This document shows positions 53,979 to 62,846 of a DNA stretch of 64,000 bases, piece by piece. This stretch comes from Cloacibacillus porcorum (lineage in GTDB: Bacteria > Synergistota > Synergistia > Synergistales > Synergistaceae): assembly GCF_001701045.1 (NCBI RefSeq), contig NZ_CP016757.1, positions 1,295,501 to 1,359,500 of the forward strand. Direction: 5' to 3'. A program made the translations under genes and the position numbers. Under the pieces are notes generated by a model. The model had not been told where the DNA came from, did no database searches, and was given only the letters and a program-made list of their open reading frames with translations. Within the stretch, counting starts at the first letter, position 1, and each line of letters starts with the position of its first letter.

Positions 53979-55088
53979 TTATACCAATTCCGCCCAAATT
54001 AGGTTTGCAACTCTCATGCCCTTTTTCGTTAACCTGATTCCCCGCTCGTCGTCTTCGTAGAGATCTCTTGGAAATTTTTGCAGCGACGCGCTCAGGGAGT
54101 CAAGCGCCTGCCGCCCGTACCGTTCGGCGAACTCCCTCCTGTCAAGGCCACTGGTCATTCTCAGCGCAAGCACCGCCGCTTCGCGGGCGCTGCGCTCAAA
54201 GGGCAGTTGTTCGCTCTCCGCGACCGGCAGCTCACCATCTGCCAGTGCCGCCGCCCAGCGCCGCAGGCTGCCGAAGTTCTTGTAGCGCAGCCCTGCCAGG
54301 TAACCGGCGGCTCCCGGCCCCGCGCCGAGGTATTCGCCCTCGCGCCAGTAATTGATATTATGGCGGCTCTCGCGTCCCTGCCTCGCGAAGTTGGCGACCT
54401 CATACTGGCGGTAGCCTTTGCGCGGCAGATACCACTGCGCCCAGCGGTAGGCGGCGTAGCCGTCTCCGAGGGTGTCCTTATCGAGCGAGGCCCACGGCGT
54501 GCCCTCTTCCAGCGACAGTTGGTAGAGCGAAATATGGCTGAGGCCGCAGCGCACCGCCTCCCGCAGTGTGCGTCCCCAGTTGGCGAAGCTCTGGTGCGGC
54601 AGCCCGAAGATGAAGTCCGCGCTCACAGAGAATCCCGCGGCGAGAGCCGCCGAGACCGCGCCGTACGCCTGGCGTGCGCTGTGGAGCCTTCCCATCTGCG
54701 AGAGCTCAACGTCGTCAAAGCTCTGTACGCCGATGCTGACGCGCGTCACACGCCAGTCACGCCAGGTGAGCAGGTGTTCCGCCGCGAGAGAATTGGGATT
54801 CGCCTCCACGGTGACCTCCGCCTCCGGCATGAAGTCAAAGTATCTCTCGACGAGCTTTGTGAGCGAAAGCCACTGCGGTCCGCTGAGCACCGTCGGGGTG
54901 CCGCCGCCGAAGTAGCAGGTCGCAAGCCGCGGTCGTCCCGCCGCCGCGAGACGGAGCGCGAATTCGCGTTCCAGCATCTCCAGCCAGAGATCTGCATCAC
55001 CCTCGCGCGGCACGGCGCTCTCAAAGGCGCAGTAGTTGCACTTGCGCTCGCAGAAGGGTACGTGTATATAAAGAGAGGAGAACGGCAT
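53979..55088 (-). CDS. hemW: Radical SAM heme chaperone HemW
   Basis: 369 residues from ATG 55088; the ORF extends 59 codons into lepA, but that part is low-complexity and lacks a start signal. Radical SAM motif HVPFCERKCNYCAF (Cx3Cx2C), then YFGGGTPTVLS, VEANPNS, SIGVQSFDD, DFIFGLPHQ, and NINYWREGEYLGAGPGAAGY near the end. HemW-type proteins (once called HemN-like) insert heme into target proteins. lepA-hemW is a common Gram-positive pair. A 394-codon ORF on the other strand is a shadow. Confidence 0.92.
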   Translation of the reverse strand: MPFSSLYIHVPFCERKCNYCAFESAVPREGDADLWLEMLEREFALRLAAAGRPRLATCYFGGGTPTVLSGPQWLSLTKLVERYFDFMPEAEVTVEANPNSLAAEHLLTWRDWRVTRVSIGVQSFDDVELSQMGRLHSARQAYGAVSAALAAGFSVSADFIFGLPHQSFANWGRTLREAVRCGLSHISLYQLSLEEGTPWASLDKDTLGDGYAAYRWAQWYLPRKGYRQYEVANFARQGRESRHNINYWREGEYLGAGPGAAGYLAGLRYKNFGSLRRWAAALADGELPVAESEQLPFERSAREAAVLALRMTSGLDRREFAERYGRQALDSLSASLQKFPRDLYEDDERGIRLTKKGMRVANLIWAELV

Positions 55089-55117
55089 CTTTCGCTGAAA
55101 ATAGGCGCGGAGCCGCC

Positions 55118-56929
55118 CTATTTGTCCTCCGCCTTGGTGACGTCCATGAAGGCGAGGAAGGCCTCCTGCGGTATTGAGACGCGTCCCACCTGTTTCATGC
55201 GCTTCTTTCCCTCTTTTTGTTTTTCTAGCAGTTTGCGTTTGCGGGTGATGTCGCCGCCGTAGCATTTCGCGAGGACGTCCTTGCGCACAGCTTTGATATT
55301 CATGCGGACGATGACCTTTTTACCGACCGCCGCCTGTACCGGCACCTCGAACAGCTGACGCGGGATCAGCTCTTTTAGCTTGCCCACCACGGCGTGTCCG
55401 CGGTGATAGGCCTGATCGGCGTGGCAGATGAAGGAGAATGCATCTACCGGCTCCTCCTGAAGCAGCACGTCAACCTTGACGAGATTCGCTGCGCGGAAGC
55501 CGGTATGGTCATAGTCCAGCGAGGCATAACCGCGTGTGCAGGACTTGAGGCGGTCGTGGAAGTCGAGGATGAATTCCGCGAGCGGCATGTCGTAGGTGAG
55601 GCGCACACGCTCCGGCGTGATGTAATCCATCGCCACATAGGTGCCGCGCTTGTCCTGGCAGAGCTGCATCGCCGCGCCGACGAACTGTTCCGGCATGAAG
55701 ATCGAAAGTTTTATATAGGGCTCGCGTATCTCCTCGATGCGGACGGGGTCCGGAAAATCGGAGGGGCGGTGCGCCTCGATGATCGAGCCGTCCGTCTGTA
55801 CGATCTGGTAGACGACGTTCGGCGCGGTCGCCACGAGGTCGACGCCGAACTCGCGGTTCAGCCGTTCTTTAGCGATCTCCATGTGCAGCAGCCCGAGGAA
55901 GCCGCAGCGGAAGCCGAAGCCGAGGGCTGCGGAGTTTTCCGGCTCGAAGCTGATCGCCGAATCGTTTATCTGTAATTTTTCCAGCGCCTCGCGGAGTTGG
56001 TTGATGTCCTCGCGCTCCACGGGGTAGAAGCCGCAGAATACGACGGGCTTGACCTTTTTGTATCCCGCGAGCGGCGCGGCGGCGGGCTTCGCGCTGTCGG
56101 TTATAGTGTCGCCCACGTGCGCCTCGTCGATGGTTTTGATGCTTGCGCAGATGAAGCCGACCTCTCCCGGGCCGAGCCGTTCTACCTTCACCATGTCTGG
56201 CTTGAATACGCCGACCTCGTCGATCTGGTAATCGCGCCCTGTCGCCATGAAGCGGACGTTTTTCCCCGCCTCCAGCGTGCCGTTCATCACGCGCACATAG
56301 CAGATGACGCCCTTATAGTTGTCGTAGACGGAGTCGAAGATCAGCGCCTGCAGCGGAGCGCCGGCCTCGCCGGAGGGCGGCGGCACGTCGCGCACGATCC
56401 GTTCCAGCAGCTCGGGGATACCCTCGCCGGTCTTGGCGGAGACTGGAATCGCGTCGTCGGCGTTGATTCCGATGATCTCTTCCAGCTCGCGCTTCACCTG
56501 TTCGGGGTGGGCCGAAGGCAGGTCTATCTTGTTTAGTATCGGTACCAGCTCAAGGTCAAGGTCCGTGGCAAGGTAGCTGTTGGCCACCGTCTGGGCCTCC
56601 ACGCCCTGCGCCGCGTCGACCACCAGTATCGCCCCCTCGCAGGCCGCGAGAGAGCGTGATACCTCGTAGGAGAAGTCGACGTGTCCCGGCGTATCGATAA
56701 GATTCATAATATATTCGCCGCCGTCCTGCGCCCTGTATTTCATTCGCACGGGAACGGACTTTATCGTAATGCCGCGTTCGCGTTCGATGTCGAGCCTGTC
56801 AAGCAGCTGCGCCTTCATGTTGCGTTTTTCTATCGTGCCCGTCGCCTCGAGCAGCCGGTCCGAAAGCGTGGACTTCCCGTGGTCGACGTGGGCGATGATG
56901 CTGAAGTTCCTGATATTTTCCAATTTCAT
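55118..56929 (-). CDS. lepA: Elongation factor 4 (LepA)
   Basis: 603 residues, normal LepA length. GTPase motifs: [32 protein letters not shown]; then EF-G-like domains and the LepA-only C-terminal domain ([25 protein letters not shown]-like basic region near the end). It is a ribosome-bound GTPase that aids elongation/back-translocation and ribosome assembly. It starts with ATG 56929, 12 nt after GGGAG. Confidence 0.97.
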   Translation of the reverse strand: MKLENIRNFSIIAHVDHGKSTLSDRLLEATGTIEKRNMKAQLLDRLDIERERGITIKSVPVRMKYRAQDGGEYIMNLIDTPGHVDFSYEVSRSLAACEGAILVVDAAQGVEAQTVANSYLATDLDLELVPILNKIDLPSAHPEQVKRELEEIIGINADDAIPVSAKTGEGIPELLERIVRDVPPPSGEAGAPLQALIFDSVYDNYKGVICYVRVMNGTLEAGKNVRFMATGRDYQIDEVGVFKPDMVKVERLGPGEVGFICASIKTIDEAHVGDTITDSAKPAAAPLAGYKKVKPVVFCGFYPVEREDINQLREALEKLQINDSAISFEPENSAALGFGFRCGFLGLLHMEIAKERLNREFGVDLVATAPNVVYQIVQTDGSIIEAHRPSDFPDPVRIEEIREPYIKLSIFMPEQFVGAAMQLCQDKRGTYVAMDYITPERVRLTYDMPLAEFILDFHDRLKSCTRGYASLDYDHTGFRAANLVKVDVLLQEEPVDAFSFICHADQAYHRGHAVVGKLKELIPRQLFEVPVQAAVGKKVIVRMNIKAVRKDVLAKCYGGDITRKRKLLEKQKEGKKRMKQVGRVSIPQEAFLAFMDVTKAEDK

Positions 56930-57234
56930 TCGCGTAAATTCACTCCCTCAAATTCACACTGTATTTTATCCGATAATGGCGGTGCAGGGCAATGTATAAT
57001 TTTCTCAACATAGATGTTAAAATACAAAGGCGGCCTCAGGGAGCCGCCGATTAAGCGTGCCGCCGAGAGTCGAGCCGTGTTCTGCCGCGAAGATAAGGGA
57101 TTTTTTCTCTTCTTTGCCGCCTCTCGGGCGTTTTTAATTGGCGAAAGAGACGTTCCCGCTTTGCGGAACATCTGTAATTTTATCGGAGTTACCACCCTGT
57201 ACCGCGAAATTTTCTACGAAAGTATGGACTGCGA
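56930..57234. promoter_or_regulatory. Divergent intergenic region lepA/rsmA with a candidate lepA promoter
   Basis: No gene. On the minus strand TTGCCC (56992-56987), 18 nt, and TAAAAT (56968-56963) could be the lepA promoter, starting ~40 nt before its ATG. A hairpin GGCGGC (57029-57034)/GCCGCC (57043-57048) lies further out. I see no clear rsmA promoter on the plus strand. Confidence 0.4.
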
Positions 57235-58083
57235 ATGGCGGATAATAAACGGCACTTTATACATAACACCGATATTGGACAGAATTTTTTGATCGACAGA
57301 GGCGTGGTCGAATTTATATTGAAGCGGTCGGCGCCGACGGCGGAGGATGTGGTGCTGGAGATCGGACCCGGCGACGGCGTCCTCACGCGCGGCCTGCTTT
57401 CGACACCGCTTAAGGCGCTCTATTCCGTCGAGGTGGACGAACGGTTACGCGAGGGGCTCGATAAGATCGCCGCGCGCGACGGGCGCTGCACCTGTTTTTG
57501 GGGCGACGCGGTGCAGTTCGACTACGTGCGCGCGCTGCCGGAGCCGCCGACCAAGATCATCGCAAACCTGCCCTACCATATAACGACGCCGCTGATGTGG
57601 GCCTTCCTCGAACAGCTGGTCCCCGCGAAGACGGATTACATGCTGCTGATGGTGCAGCTTGAATCGGCGGAGCGCATCGCATCGCCCGCCGGACACCGCG
57701 AATGTTCGCCGCTGGGGATCACCGTCGAGGCGATGGGCAGCGCCGAGATCGTGAGAAAGATCCCCCCTACGGCCTTCAACCCGCAGCCGCGTGTGAACTC
57801 CGCGCTCATCGAAATAAAGATAGAGAAAAATAGGGTGCTGGCGAACGACAGGACCTGGCGTGGGCTGCTCGCGCGCTCATTCACTCAGCGCCGCAAGACC
57901 CTCGCGAACAACTGGGCGGTCGGTTACAGCGGAAGCGGCGTGACGCGCGAAAGAGCCTTCGAGATACTGGCGGCGCACGGTTTGAAACCGACGGCGCGCG
58001 CGGAGGAACTTACGCTCGATAAATGGTTTGCGCTTGCGGAGGTCCCGGATTTTCGCCTGAAAAACAAAAACAGCGGAGAATAG
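57235..58083 (+). CDS. rsmA: 16S rRNA (A1518/A1519-N6)-dimethyltransferase RsmA (KsgA)
   Basis: 282 residues. N-terminal GQNFLIDRGVVEFIL, SAM motif I VVLEIGPGDGVLTRGLL, catalytic NLPYHITTPLMW (motif IV), and RSFTQRRKTLANNW in the C-terminal helical domain. It dimethylates two adenines in helix 45 of 16S rRNA late in 30S assembly. The ATG has only a weak upstream site. trmB follows 10 nt later. Confidence 0.96.
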   Translation: MADNKRHFIHNTDIGQNFLIDRGVVEFILKRSAPTAEDVVLEIGPGDGVLTRGLLSTPLKALYSVEVDERLREGLDKIAARDGRCTCFWGDAVQFDYVRALPEPPTKIIANLPYHITTPLMWAFLEQLVPAKTDYMLLMVQLESAERIASPAGHRECSPLGITVEAMGSAEIVRKIPPTAFNPQPRVNSALIEIKIEKNRVLANDRTWRGLLARSFTQRRKTLANNWAVGYSGSGVTRERAFEILAAHGLKPTARAEELTLDKWFALAEVPDFRLKNKNSGE

Positions 58084-58093
58084 GTGGATAAAT

Positions 58094-59032
58094 ATGTCAT
58101 GGAATCTTAACAAAGTCATCGTCAGCCAAAACGACGGACTGCCCGTCGACTGGCGCGAAATGTCGCCCTCCGGGCGTATATTTGTCGAGATCGGCTTCGG
58201 CAACGGGGAGTTCCTCGAGTATCTTGCCCGCAGCAACCCCGAGGTGCTCATCGTTGGCATCGAGGTCTCGCAGTGGTGCGCCGCGAAGGGTGCGCGCCGG
58301 ATACTCGCTGCCGGATATGAAAACGCGCGTGTGATGCACGGGGATGCCCGCTTCCTGCTGAGGCACTGTTTTGCGCCGGAGAGCGTGGAGCGCGTCTACA
58401 TGAATTTCCCCTGCCCCTGGCCGAAGACGAGGCACGCCTCGCGCCGCGTCACGGTGCCATCATTCTCCGACCTGATGAACTATCTTATCAGCCCTGGCGG
58501 GAGCTTTGAGCTTGCCACCGACGTTGACTGGTACGCGCAGGAGACGGCGGAGGTGTTCTCCGTCAATCCAGCCTTCCGCGCCGACCCGGTGGAGATAAAT
58601 CCAATCCGCCCCTATGTGACCAAGTACGAGCGGAAGTGGAAGGCGATGGGAAAGGATACGTGGCATCTGACGATACACAAGGATACGGAACTTACGGAAA
58701 AGCCCGAGGGAGAGGATGACTGGCCGATGGAATGTGAAGCGTCGACAAAGAAAAGCGTGAAGGAAGTTATAGATTCGCTGAAAGACTGTGAGGGCGAGGG
58801 GGTCGGCGGCAGGGGCCACTGGGTCTTCCGCGACGCCTTTCTCTCAGACGGCGGCGTCGGCCTGCTGCTGGTGATCACGGCTGACGAGGGATTTGAACAG
58901 CACTTCTACCTCAAGGTGATCCCAAACCCGCGCGGCGTTACGATAAAGGTCGACTCGGTGGGGCATCCATACCGGACGCCCGCGATGAGGGCGGCGCTGC
59001 TTAAGGCGTTAGCCGCCGCGGAGCAGCAGTAA
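58094..59032 (+). CDS. trmB: tRNA (guanine-N7)-methyltransferase TrmB with C-terminal extension
   Basis: 312 residues, ~100 longer than usual. The SAM motif FVEIGFGNGEFLEYLA and catalytic region FPCPWPKTRHASRR are clear, but the family FPDPWPK has Cys in place of Asp. The core ends near residue 205 (TWHLTIHKD); a second domain follows (about 235-312: GHWVFRDAFLSDGGVGLLLV...). Extended TrmBs are known from Aquificae/Thermotogae. It makes m7G46 in tRNA. Closed by a terminator shared with the convergent MFS gene. Confidence 0.92.
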   Translation: MSWNLNKVIVSQNDGLPVDWREMSPSGRIFVEIGFGNGEFLEYLARSNPEVLIVGIEVSQWCAAKGARRILAAGYENARVMHGDARFLLRHCFAPESVERVYMNFPCPWPKTRHASRRVTVPSFSDLMNYLISPGGSFELATDVDWYAQETAEVFSVNPAFRADPVEINPIRPYVTKYERKWKAMGKDTWHLTIHKDTELTEKPEGEDDWPMECEASTKKSVKEVIDSLKDCEGEGVGGRGHWVFRDAFLSDGGVGLLLVITADEGFEQHFYLKVIPNPRGVTIKVDSVGHPYRTPAMRAALLKALAAAEQQ

Positions 59033-59063
59033 CCCTTCCTTAAAACTTATTGATATACAAATT

Positions 59064-59107
59064 AAAGAGAGGGCGCGTCACCGAGGCTGTGCCCTCTCTT
59101 TTTCTTT
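59064..59107 (+). terminator. Terminator after trmB
   Basis: Perfect 11-bp stem AAAGAGAGGGC (59064-59074)/GCCCTCTCTTT (59091-59101) followed by a T-rich run; it lies between convergent genes and may serve both. Confidence 0.9.
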
Positions 59108-59123
59108 ATTCTTATCATTCTAT

Positions 59124-60314
59124 CTATTTTTTGAGCAGCCGCCTGCCTGTGTACAGGATGGTGACGATCCACGGCAGAAAGGCGACGACGTTCAGCGTAG
59201 CCTGCAGCCCGACGATATCGGCGATAACGCCTACGGGAGTGACGAAGAGATTTGCGATCCCCCATGAGACTCCGTTGGAGAGCGAACTTACCATACTGCG
59301 GGAATCTGGGCAGCGCCTCTGGGCCATCGCGGTCGTGACCGGCGTGCTGGCCTGCAAAAAGGCGAACCCCACCATCAACGAAATCAGACAGAGGAGGCTT
59401 GAATCATGAAGGCCGACGATGAGAAAGACGGGAGAGATTGCGAGCGCCCCAAAAAGCACCCTTTCGTCGCCGATCACATCGGCGAGCTTTCCTCCCGCCA
59501 CGCCCGCTAGCGTAGCCGAGAGCGTGGCGGCGAAAAGCGTCATGCCGCCCATCGCGATGCTGCTGCCGCGCGTGATGAGAAGCGTCGGCAGGAATATTTT
59601 GATCGACTGGAAAACGGCGTCGCGCACACTTGTTATTGAGACGATCCATCCGACCTTGGAGATCAGATAGCGCAGATTTTCAAAGAAATGCTGACGGGGT
59701 CTGGCGCTCATCTCCAGTAACTCATCCTCCGTGCGCGCCTCCATGTGCCGCCAGAGATAGAGGCAGATAAGCGCTACTGCGGGAATGACGGCGATGGGAA
59801 AAAGGGGTTTGCCCAGCATCGAAATCATGAAGACGACATATATCGGCCCGACGGCGCTGCCGAAGCTGCCGCTGGCCTGAAAGAGCGAAAGATAAAAGGC
59901 GAGGGCGTTTCCGCCGGCCGCCGCGCCGCACCTGCCGGTACCCTGCGGATGAAAGAGCGACGTTCCCACGCTCATCATGCCGACAAAGATAAAGGAGGTA
60001 CCGTAACTCGGAGCCAGAGGCAGTAAAGAGGCTCCTATTACCGACAGCAGCGGCCCCCATACCGCGAACCAGGGACGCCGCAGCTTATCCGCGATAAAGC
60101 CGAACATCGGCTGCCCGAATATATTCGTGAGGCCGAAGAGGGCGTTGAGAAAACCTGCCTGACTCATCGTCAGAGAGATAGACTTTGCGAGCATCGGGAT
60201 CACCGTGGGCAGGGCCGTAGAATGCATATCGTTCAGACCGTGCAGGAAAATCACGCCGAAAAGGGTTTTTTTATCTTGTGCCGAAATGGGAGAGTTCGTA
60301 CGCTTGGTGCTCAT
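59124..60314 (-). CDS. MFS transporter, fosmidomycin-resistance (FSR)-like
   Basis: 396 residues, about 12 membrane helices. LHGLNDMHSTALPTVIPML at helix 1, FIADKLRRPW between helices 2 and 3 (MFS loop) and SVGTSLFHPQGTGRCG at helix 4 resemble the FSR subgroup of drug exporters. The substrate cannot be told. GGAGG precedes the ATG. A perfect 16-bp palindrome between this gene and rsmD (60347-60362) suggests repressor control. Confidence 0.85.
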   Translation of the reverse strand: MSTKRTNSPISAQDKKTLFGVIFLHGLNDMHSTALPTVIPMLAKSISLTMSQAGFLNALFGLTNIFGQPMFGFIADKLRRPWFAVWGPLLSVIGASLLPLAPSYGTSFIFVGMMSVGTSLFHPQGTGRCGAAAGGNALAFYLSLFQASGSFGSAVGPIYVVFMISMLGKPLFPIAVIPAVALICLYLWRHMEARTEDELLEMSARPRQHFFENLRYLISKVGWIVSITSVRDAVFQSIKIFLPTLLITRGSSIAMGGMTLFAATLSATLAGVAGGKLADVIGDERVLFGALAISPVFLIVGLHDSSLLCLISLMVGFAFLQASTPVTTAMAQRRCPDSRSMVSSLSNGVSWGIANLFVTPVGVIADIVGLQATLNVVAFLPWIVTILYTGRRLLKK

Positions 60315-60346
60315 AATGTAAAAATTCCTCCAATATCTCTATGTAC

Positions 60347-60362
60347 AGTGAACATGTTCACT
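60347..60362. promoter_or_regulatory. Perfect 16-bp palindromic operator
   Basis: AGTGAACATGTTCACT is fully self-complementary. It lies 33 bp from the MFS start codon and directly before a TATACT (60365-60370) that would be the -10 of rsmD. Size and symmetry suit a TetR- or GntR-like dimer. No candidate regulator is encoded next to it. Confidence 0.7.
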
Positions 60363-60394
60363 ATTATACTCTTTGCATGAGCCGTTGTGGGGGG

Positions 60395-60898
60395 ATGACC
60401 GTGAAAGAAATGAGACCGACGACCGGCAAGGTGATGCTGGCGCTCTTCAATATACTGGGAAACATCCACGGCAGGAGCTTCCTCGACCTCTTCTCCGGCA
60501 GCGGCCAGATGGCGCTGGCGGCGGCGAAAAAGGGTGCGGAGCCGGTGGTCTCCGTCGAATCCGAGCGGAAGCGCCACGCGGAGATCGTGAAAAAGGCGCC
60601 GCCCTCCGTGAAATGTCTCTGCTTTGACGTGCGGCGCGCCGTTGCGCGCTTTGCGAAAAACGGTGAAGAATTCGATATAATATTTGCCGACCCGCCCTAC
60701 AGTTTGGGCTGGGGAGAGGAATTTCCCAAGCTGATGGCGGCGAACGAGAGGATCTTAGCGCCAGGCGGCGTTATAATCTTTGAACATTCCGAAGAGGAAG
60801 AGCCCGCCGCGATGGACGAAACGAAGTGGGAGCGCGAGGACAGAAGATACGGAGGCACAGTGCTCAGCTTCTACAGCAGGAGGAATAATGATGATTAG
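60395..60898 (+). CDS. rsmD: RsmD-family RNA methyltransferase (16S G966-N2 type)
   Basis: 167 residues from ATG 60395 after a G-run. MRPTTGKVMLALFNIL, SAM motif FLDLFSGSGQMALAAA and catalytic FADPPYSLGW fit RsmD, but the N-terminal MRVIxG-GRRL stretch of the family is missing, so the protein is ~15-20 residues short at that end. RsmD methylates G966 of 16S rRNA. It overlaps coaD, the usual rsmD-coaD pair. Confidence 0.9.
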   Translation: MTVKEMRPTTGKVMLALFNILGNIHGRSFLDLFSGSGQMALAAAKKGAEPVVSVESERKRHAEIVKKAPPSVKCLCFDVRRAVARFAKNGEEFDIIFADPPYSLGWGEEFPKLMAANERILAPGGVIIFEHSEEEEPAAMDETKWEREDRRYGGTVLSFYSRRNNDD

Positions 60899-61379
60899 GG
60901 CTGTATATCCCGGGTCTTTCGACCCGATAACCAACGGACACATATACATCTCCGAACGGGCCGCGGCGCTCTTTGACGAGCTTATCGTCGCCGTGCTCGT
61001 AAACCCGGAGAAACGCTCCACCTTCAGCGAGGAGGAGCGGCAGATCATGGCGCGCGAGGCGCTTGTGCATCTGCCGAACGTCAAGGTCAAATACTTCAAC
61101 GGCCTGCTGGTCGACTTTATGCGCCAGCAGCAGAGCCGCATCATCATCCGCGGCCTGCGCGCCCTCTCCGACTTTGAGTATGAATTTCAGCTCGCGCAGA
61201 TGAACCGGCAGCTCGCTCCCGAGATAGAGACATTTTTCATCGTAACCGACGCGAAATACTCCTACCTCTCCAGCCGCGCGATAAAAGACGCCTTCCAGTT
61301 CGGCGGCGCGGTGCGCGACATGGTTCCCCCCGGGGTCTACCGCCGGCTGCGCGAGAGGATACCGCCGCGGAATTTGTAA
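60891..61379 (+). CDS. coaD: Phosphopantetheine adenylyltransferase
   Basis: 162 residues from ATG 60891 (AGGAGG 7 nt upstream; ATG 60888 is adjacent and the longer ORF is inside rsmD). Nucleotidyltransferase motif AVYPGSFDPITNGHI, then RGLRALSDFEYEFQLAQMN and the YSYLSSRAIKDA (ISSS-like) loop. It makes dephospho-CoA from phosphopantetheine. Followed by a terminator. Confidence 0.97.
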   Translation: MIRAVYPGSFDPITNGHIYISERAAALFDELIVAVLVNPEKRSTFSEEERQIMAREALVHLPNVKVKYFNGLLVDFMRQQQSRIIIRGLRALSDFEYEFQLAQMNRQLAPEIETFFIVTDAKYSYLSSRAIKDAFQFGGAVRDMVPPGVYRRLRERIPPRNL

Positions 61380-61403
61380 TGAACATTTAAAAATAAAAAA
61401 ACT

Positions 61404-61448
61404 ACAGACGAGGCTCGCACTGTGCGCGAATCTCGTCTGTCTGTTTTT
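61404..61448 (+). terminator. Terminator after coaD
   Basis: ACAGACGAG (61404-61412) pairs with CTCGTCTGT (61432-61440), with a further GCGC element in the loop, then CTGTTTTT. Confidence 0.88.
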
Positions 61449-61553
61449 GACGTATCGATTCCTGATTTAGTCTGCATACCGTAGATGATATGTTGCCAGG
61501 CAGCTCAGCGTACATATATTACTGCCATGTTTTACTCTCATTATTACGGTTGT

Positions 61554-62765
61554 TTATACCATTATTATCTGTCTTTTATGTTCCTCTCCAAAACGTCCGT
61601 TAGGTATCAGCTCTTCCCATAATTCGCAGGCCAGCGATTCATAGCGCGCGGTCTCCGCGGCGTACCGCGAAAGCCGCGCCGCCTTGCCGTATGTCGTCAC
61701 GACAGGCAGCGCCGCGCCCTCCCGCATCTTGTGGAGCAGCCGCCGCCCCGTTTCGTTCATCCCAAGAACGCGGATATACGGTGGTCCGAGGCGCTGGGCG
61801 GCGCGGTTCGTCCAGTGGCCGAGTCCTAATAGCGTGTGTATCGCAGAGCGCCTGATGCGTCCCGCTGGGTAACGTTTGGAGGTGCAGGCCCCGCACCATT
61901 CGGCGAAGCTATTTGCCTCTCTTGCCGCCTCGCGCATTCTGTATTCGAGTCCCTCGCTGATCTCCGCGTATTTTGCCAGCTCTTCAGGGCCCGTCCGCAG
62001 CAGCAGGGCGCGCAGCAGCCTCCAGAATGTGTTATGGCCGACGCAGGCGCGGCCATCTTTCAGCGCGTCTGCGAGAATATCCTTCGCCGGCGGCGGTATG
62101 TGTGAAAGCGCCGCCTCTTGTTCACCGGCTCTCAGCGCCGCGCGTATTGCCGTGGCGCTGGCAAACTCTTCGAGCTCCGTGCTGTTGTAGGCCGCGCCAA
62201 GGCGTTTGAGCGGCACGGCGCGCATGCCGTAGCTTTTTTCCTTTATCCTCTTTATATATGAAAGCGCCAGCGTGTTGTTGCTGCCAGCCAGCAGCGCGGC
62301 GCTTCCGGGCAGCATCTCTTCCGTCGCGCGCGCGCGCGCCTCAACATAGGAGAGGCCGCACGCCAGATGTTTTTTTAGTAATGGCTTGAAAGGTTCGGGT
62401 TCTTTTAGTAGAATATCAACAATACTGTCCACAAGGCAGTCTGGATTCTCCGCGCCGAACGAAAGGTGCGTCACTACGCCGGTTGCGGCGAGTATGTCCA
62501 CGGCGGCGTTTGCGAAGACGCCAGCGTTATGCGAGGAGAATATCACGGGCAGCTCGATAACGAGATCGACGCCGCAGCGGAGGGCGGCCTCCGCTCTTGT
62601 CCATTTATCCAGCAGGGCCGGTTCGCCGCGCTGGACGAAATCGGAGGAGAGAACGATGGCCACGGCCTCGGCGGAGCAGAGCTCGCGGGCCTTTTTTATG
62701 TGATAGAGGTGCCCCTTGTGGAGCGGGTTATATTCGGCAACAATCCCGGCGACGGGGTAGAGCAT
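61554..62765 (-). CDS. tmcAL: tRNA(Met) cytidine acetate ligase TmcAL
   Basis: 403 residues. N-terminal HIGH-like nucleotidyltransferase VAGIVAEYNPLHKGHLYHI, SSDFVQRGEPALLDKW, GVDLVIELP and SFGAENPD are the YlbM/TmcAL family signature. The enzyme activates acetate with ATP and acetylates C34 of elongator tRNA-Met. It is divergent from ackA, whose product also uses acetate. The 174-nt gap to coaD holds coaD's terminator and nothing else I can name. Confidence 0.93.
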   Translation of the reverse strand: MLYPVAGIVAEYNPLHKGHLYHIKKARELCSAEAVAIVLSSDFVQRGEPALLDKWTRAEAALRCGVDLVIELPVIFSSHNAGVFANAAVDILAATGVVTHLSFGAENPDCLVDSIVDILLKEPEPFKPLLKKHLACGLSYVEARARATEEMLPGSAALLAGSNNTLALSYIKRIKEKSYGMRAVPLKRLGAAYNSTELEEFASATAIRAALRAGEQEAALSHIPPPAKDILADALKDGRACVGHNTFWRLLRALLLRTGPEELAKYAEISEGLEYRMREAAREANSFAEWCGACTSKRYPAGRIRRSAIHTLLGLGHWTNRAAQRLGPPYIRVLGMNETGRRLLHKMREGAALPVVTTYGKAARLSRYAAETARYESLACELWEELIPNGRFGEEHKRQIIMV

Positions 62766-62846
62766 AGAGATTCACCGTCCTTTACTGTGCATTAGGATAC
62801 CATAAAGGGGCGGTACAATCAGATTAAGGGAGGCAATTCGGTTCTA

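Noticed and set aside
54078-55262. 394-codon plus-strand ORF opposite hemW
   Set aside because: Antisense to radical SAM motifs; no ribosome-binding site and biased composition.
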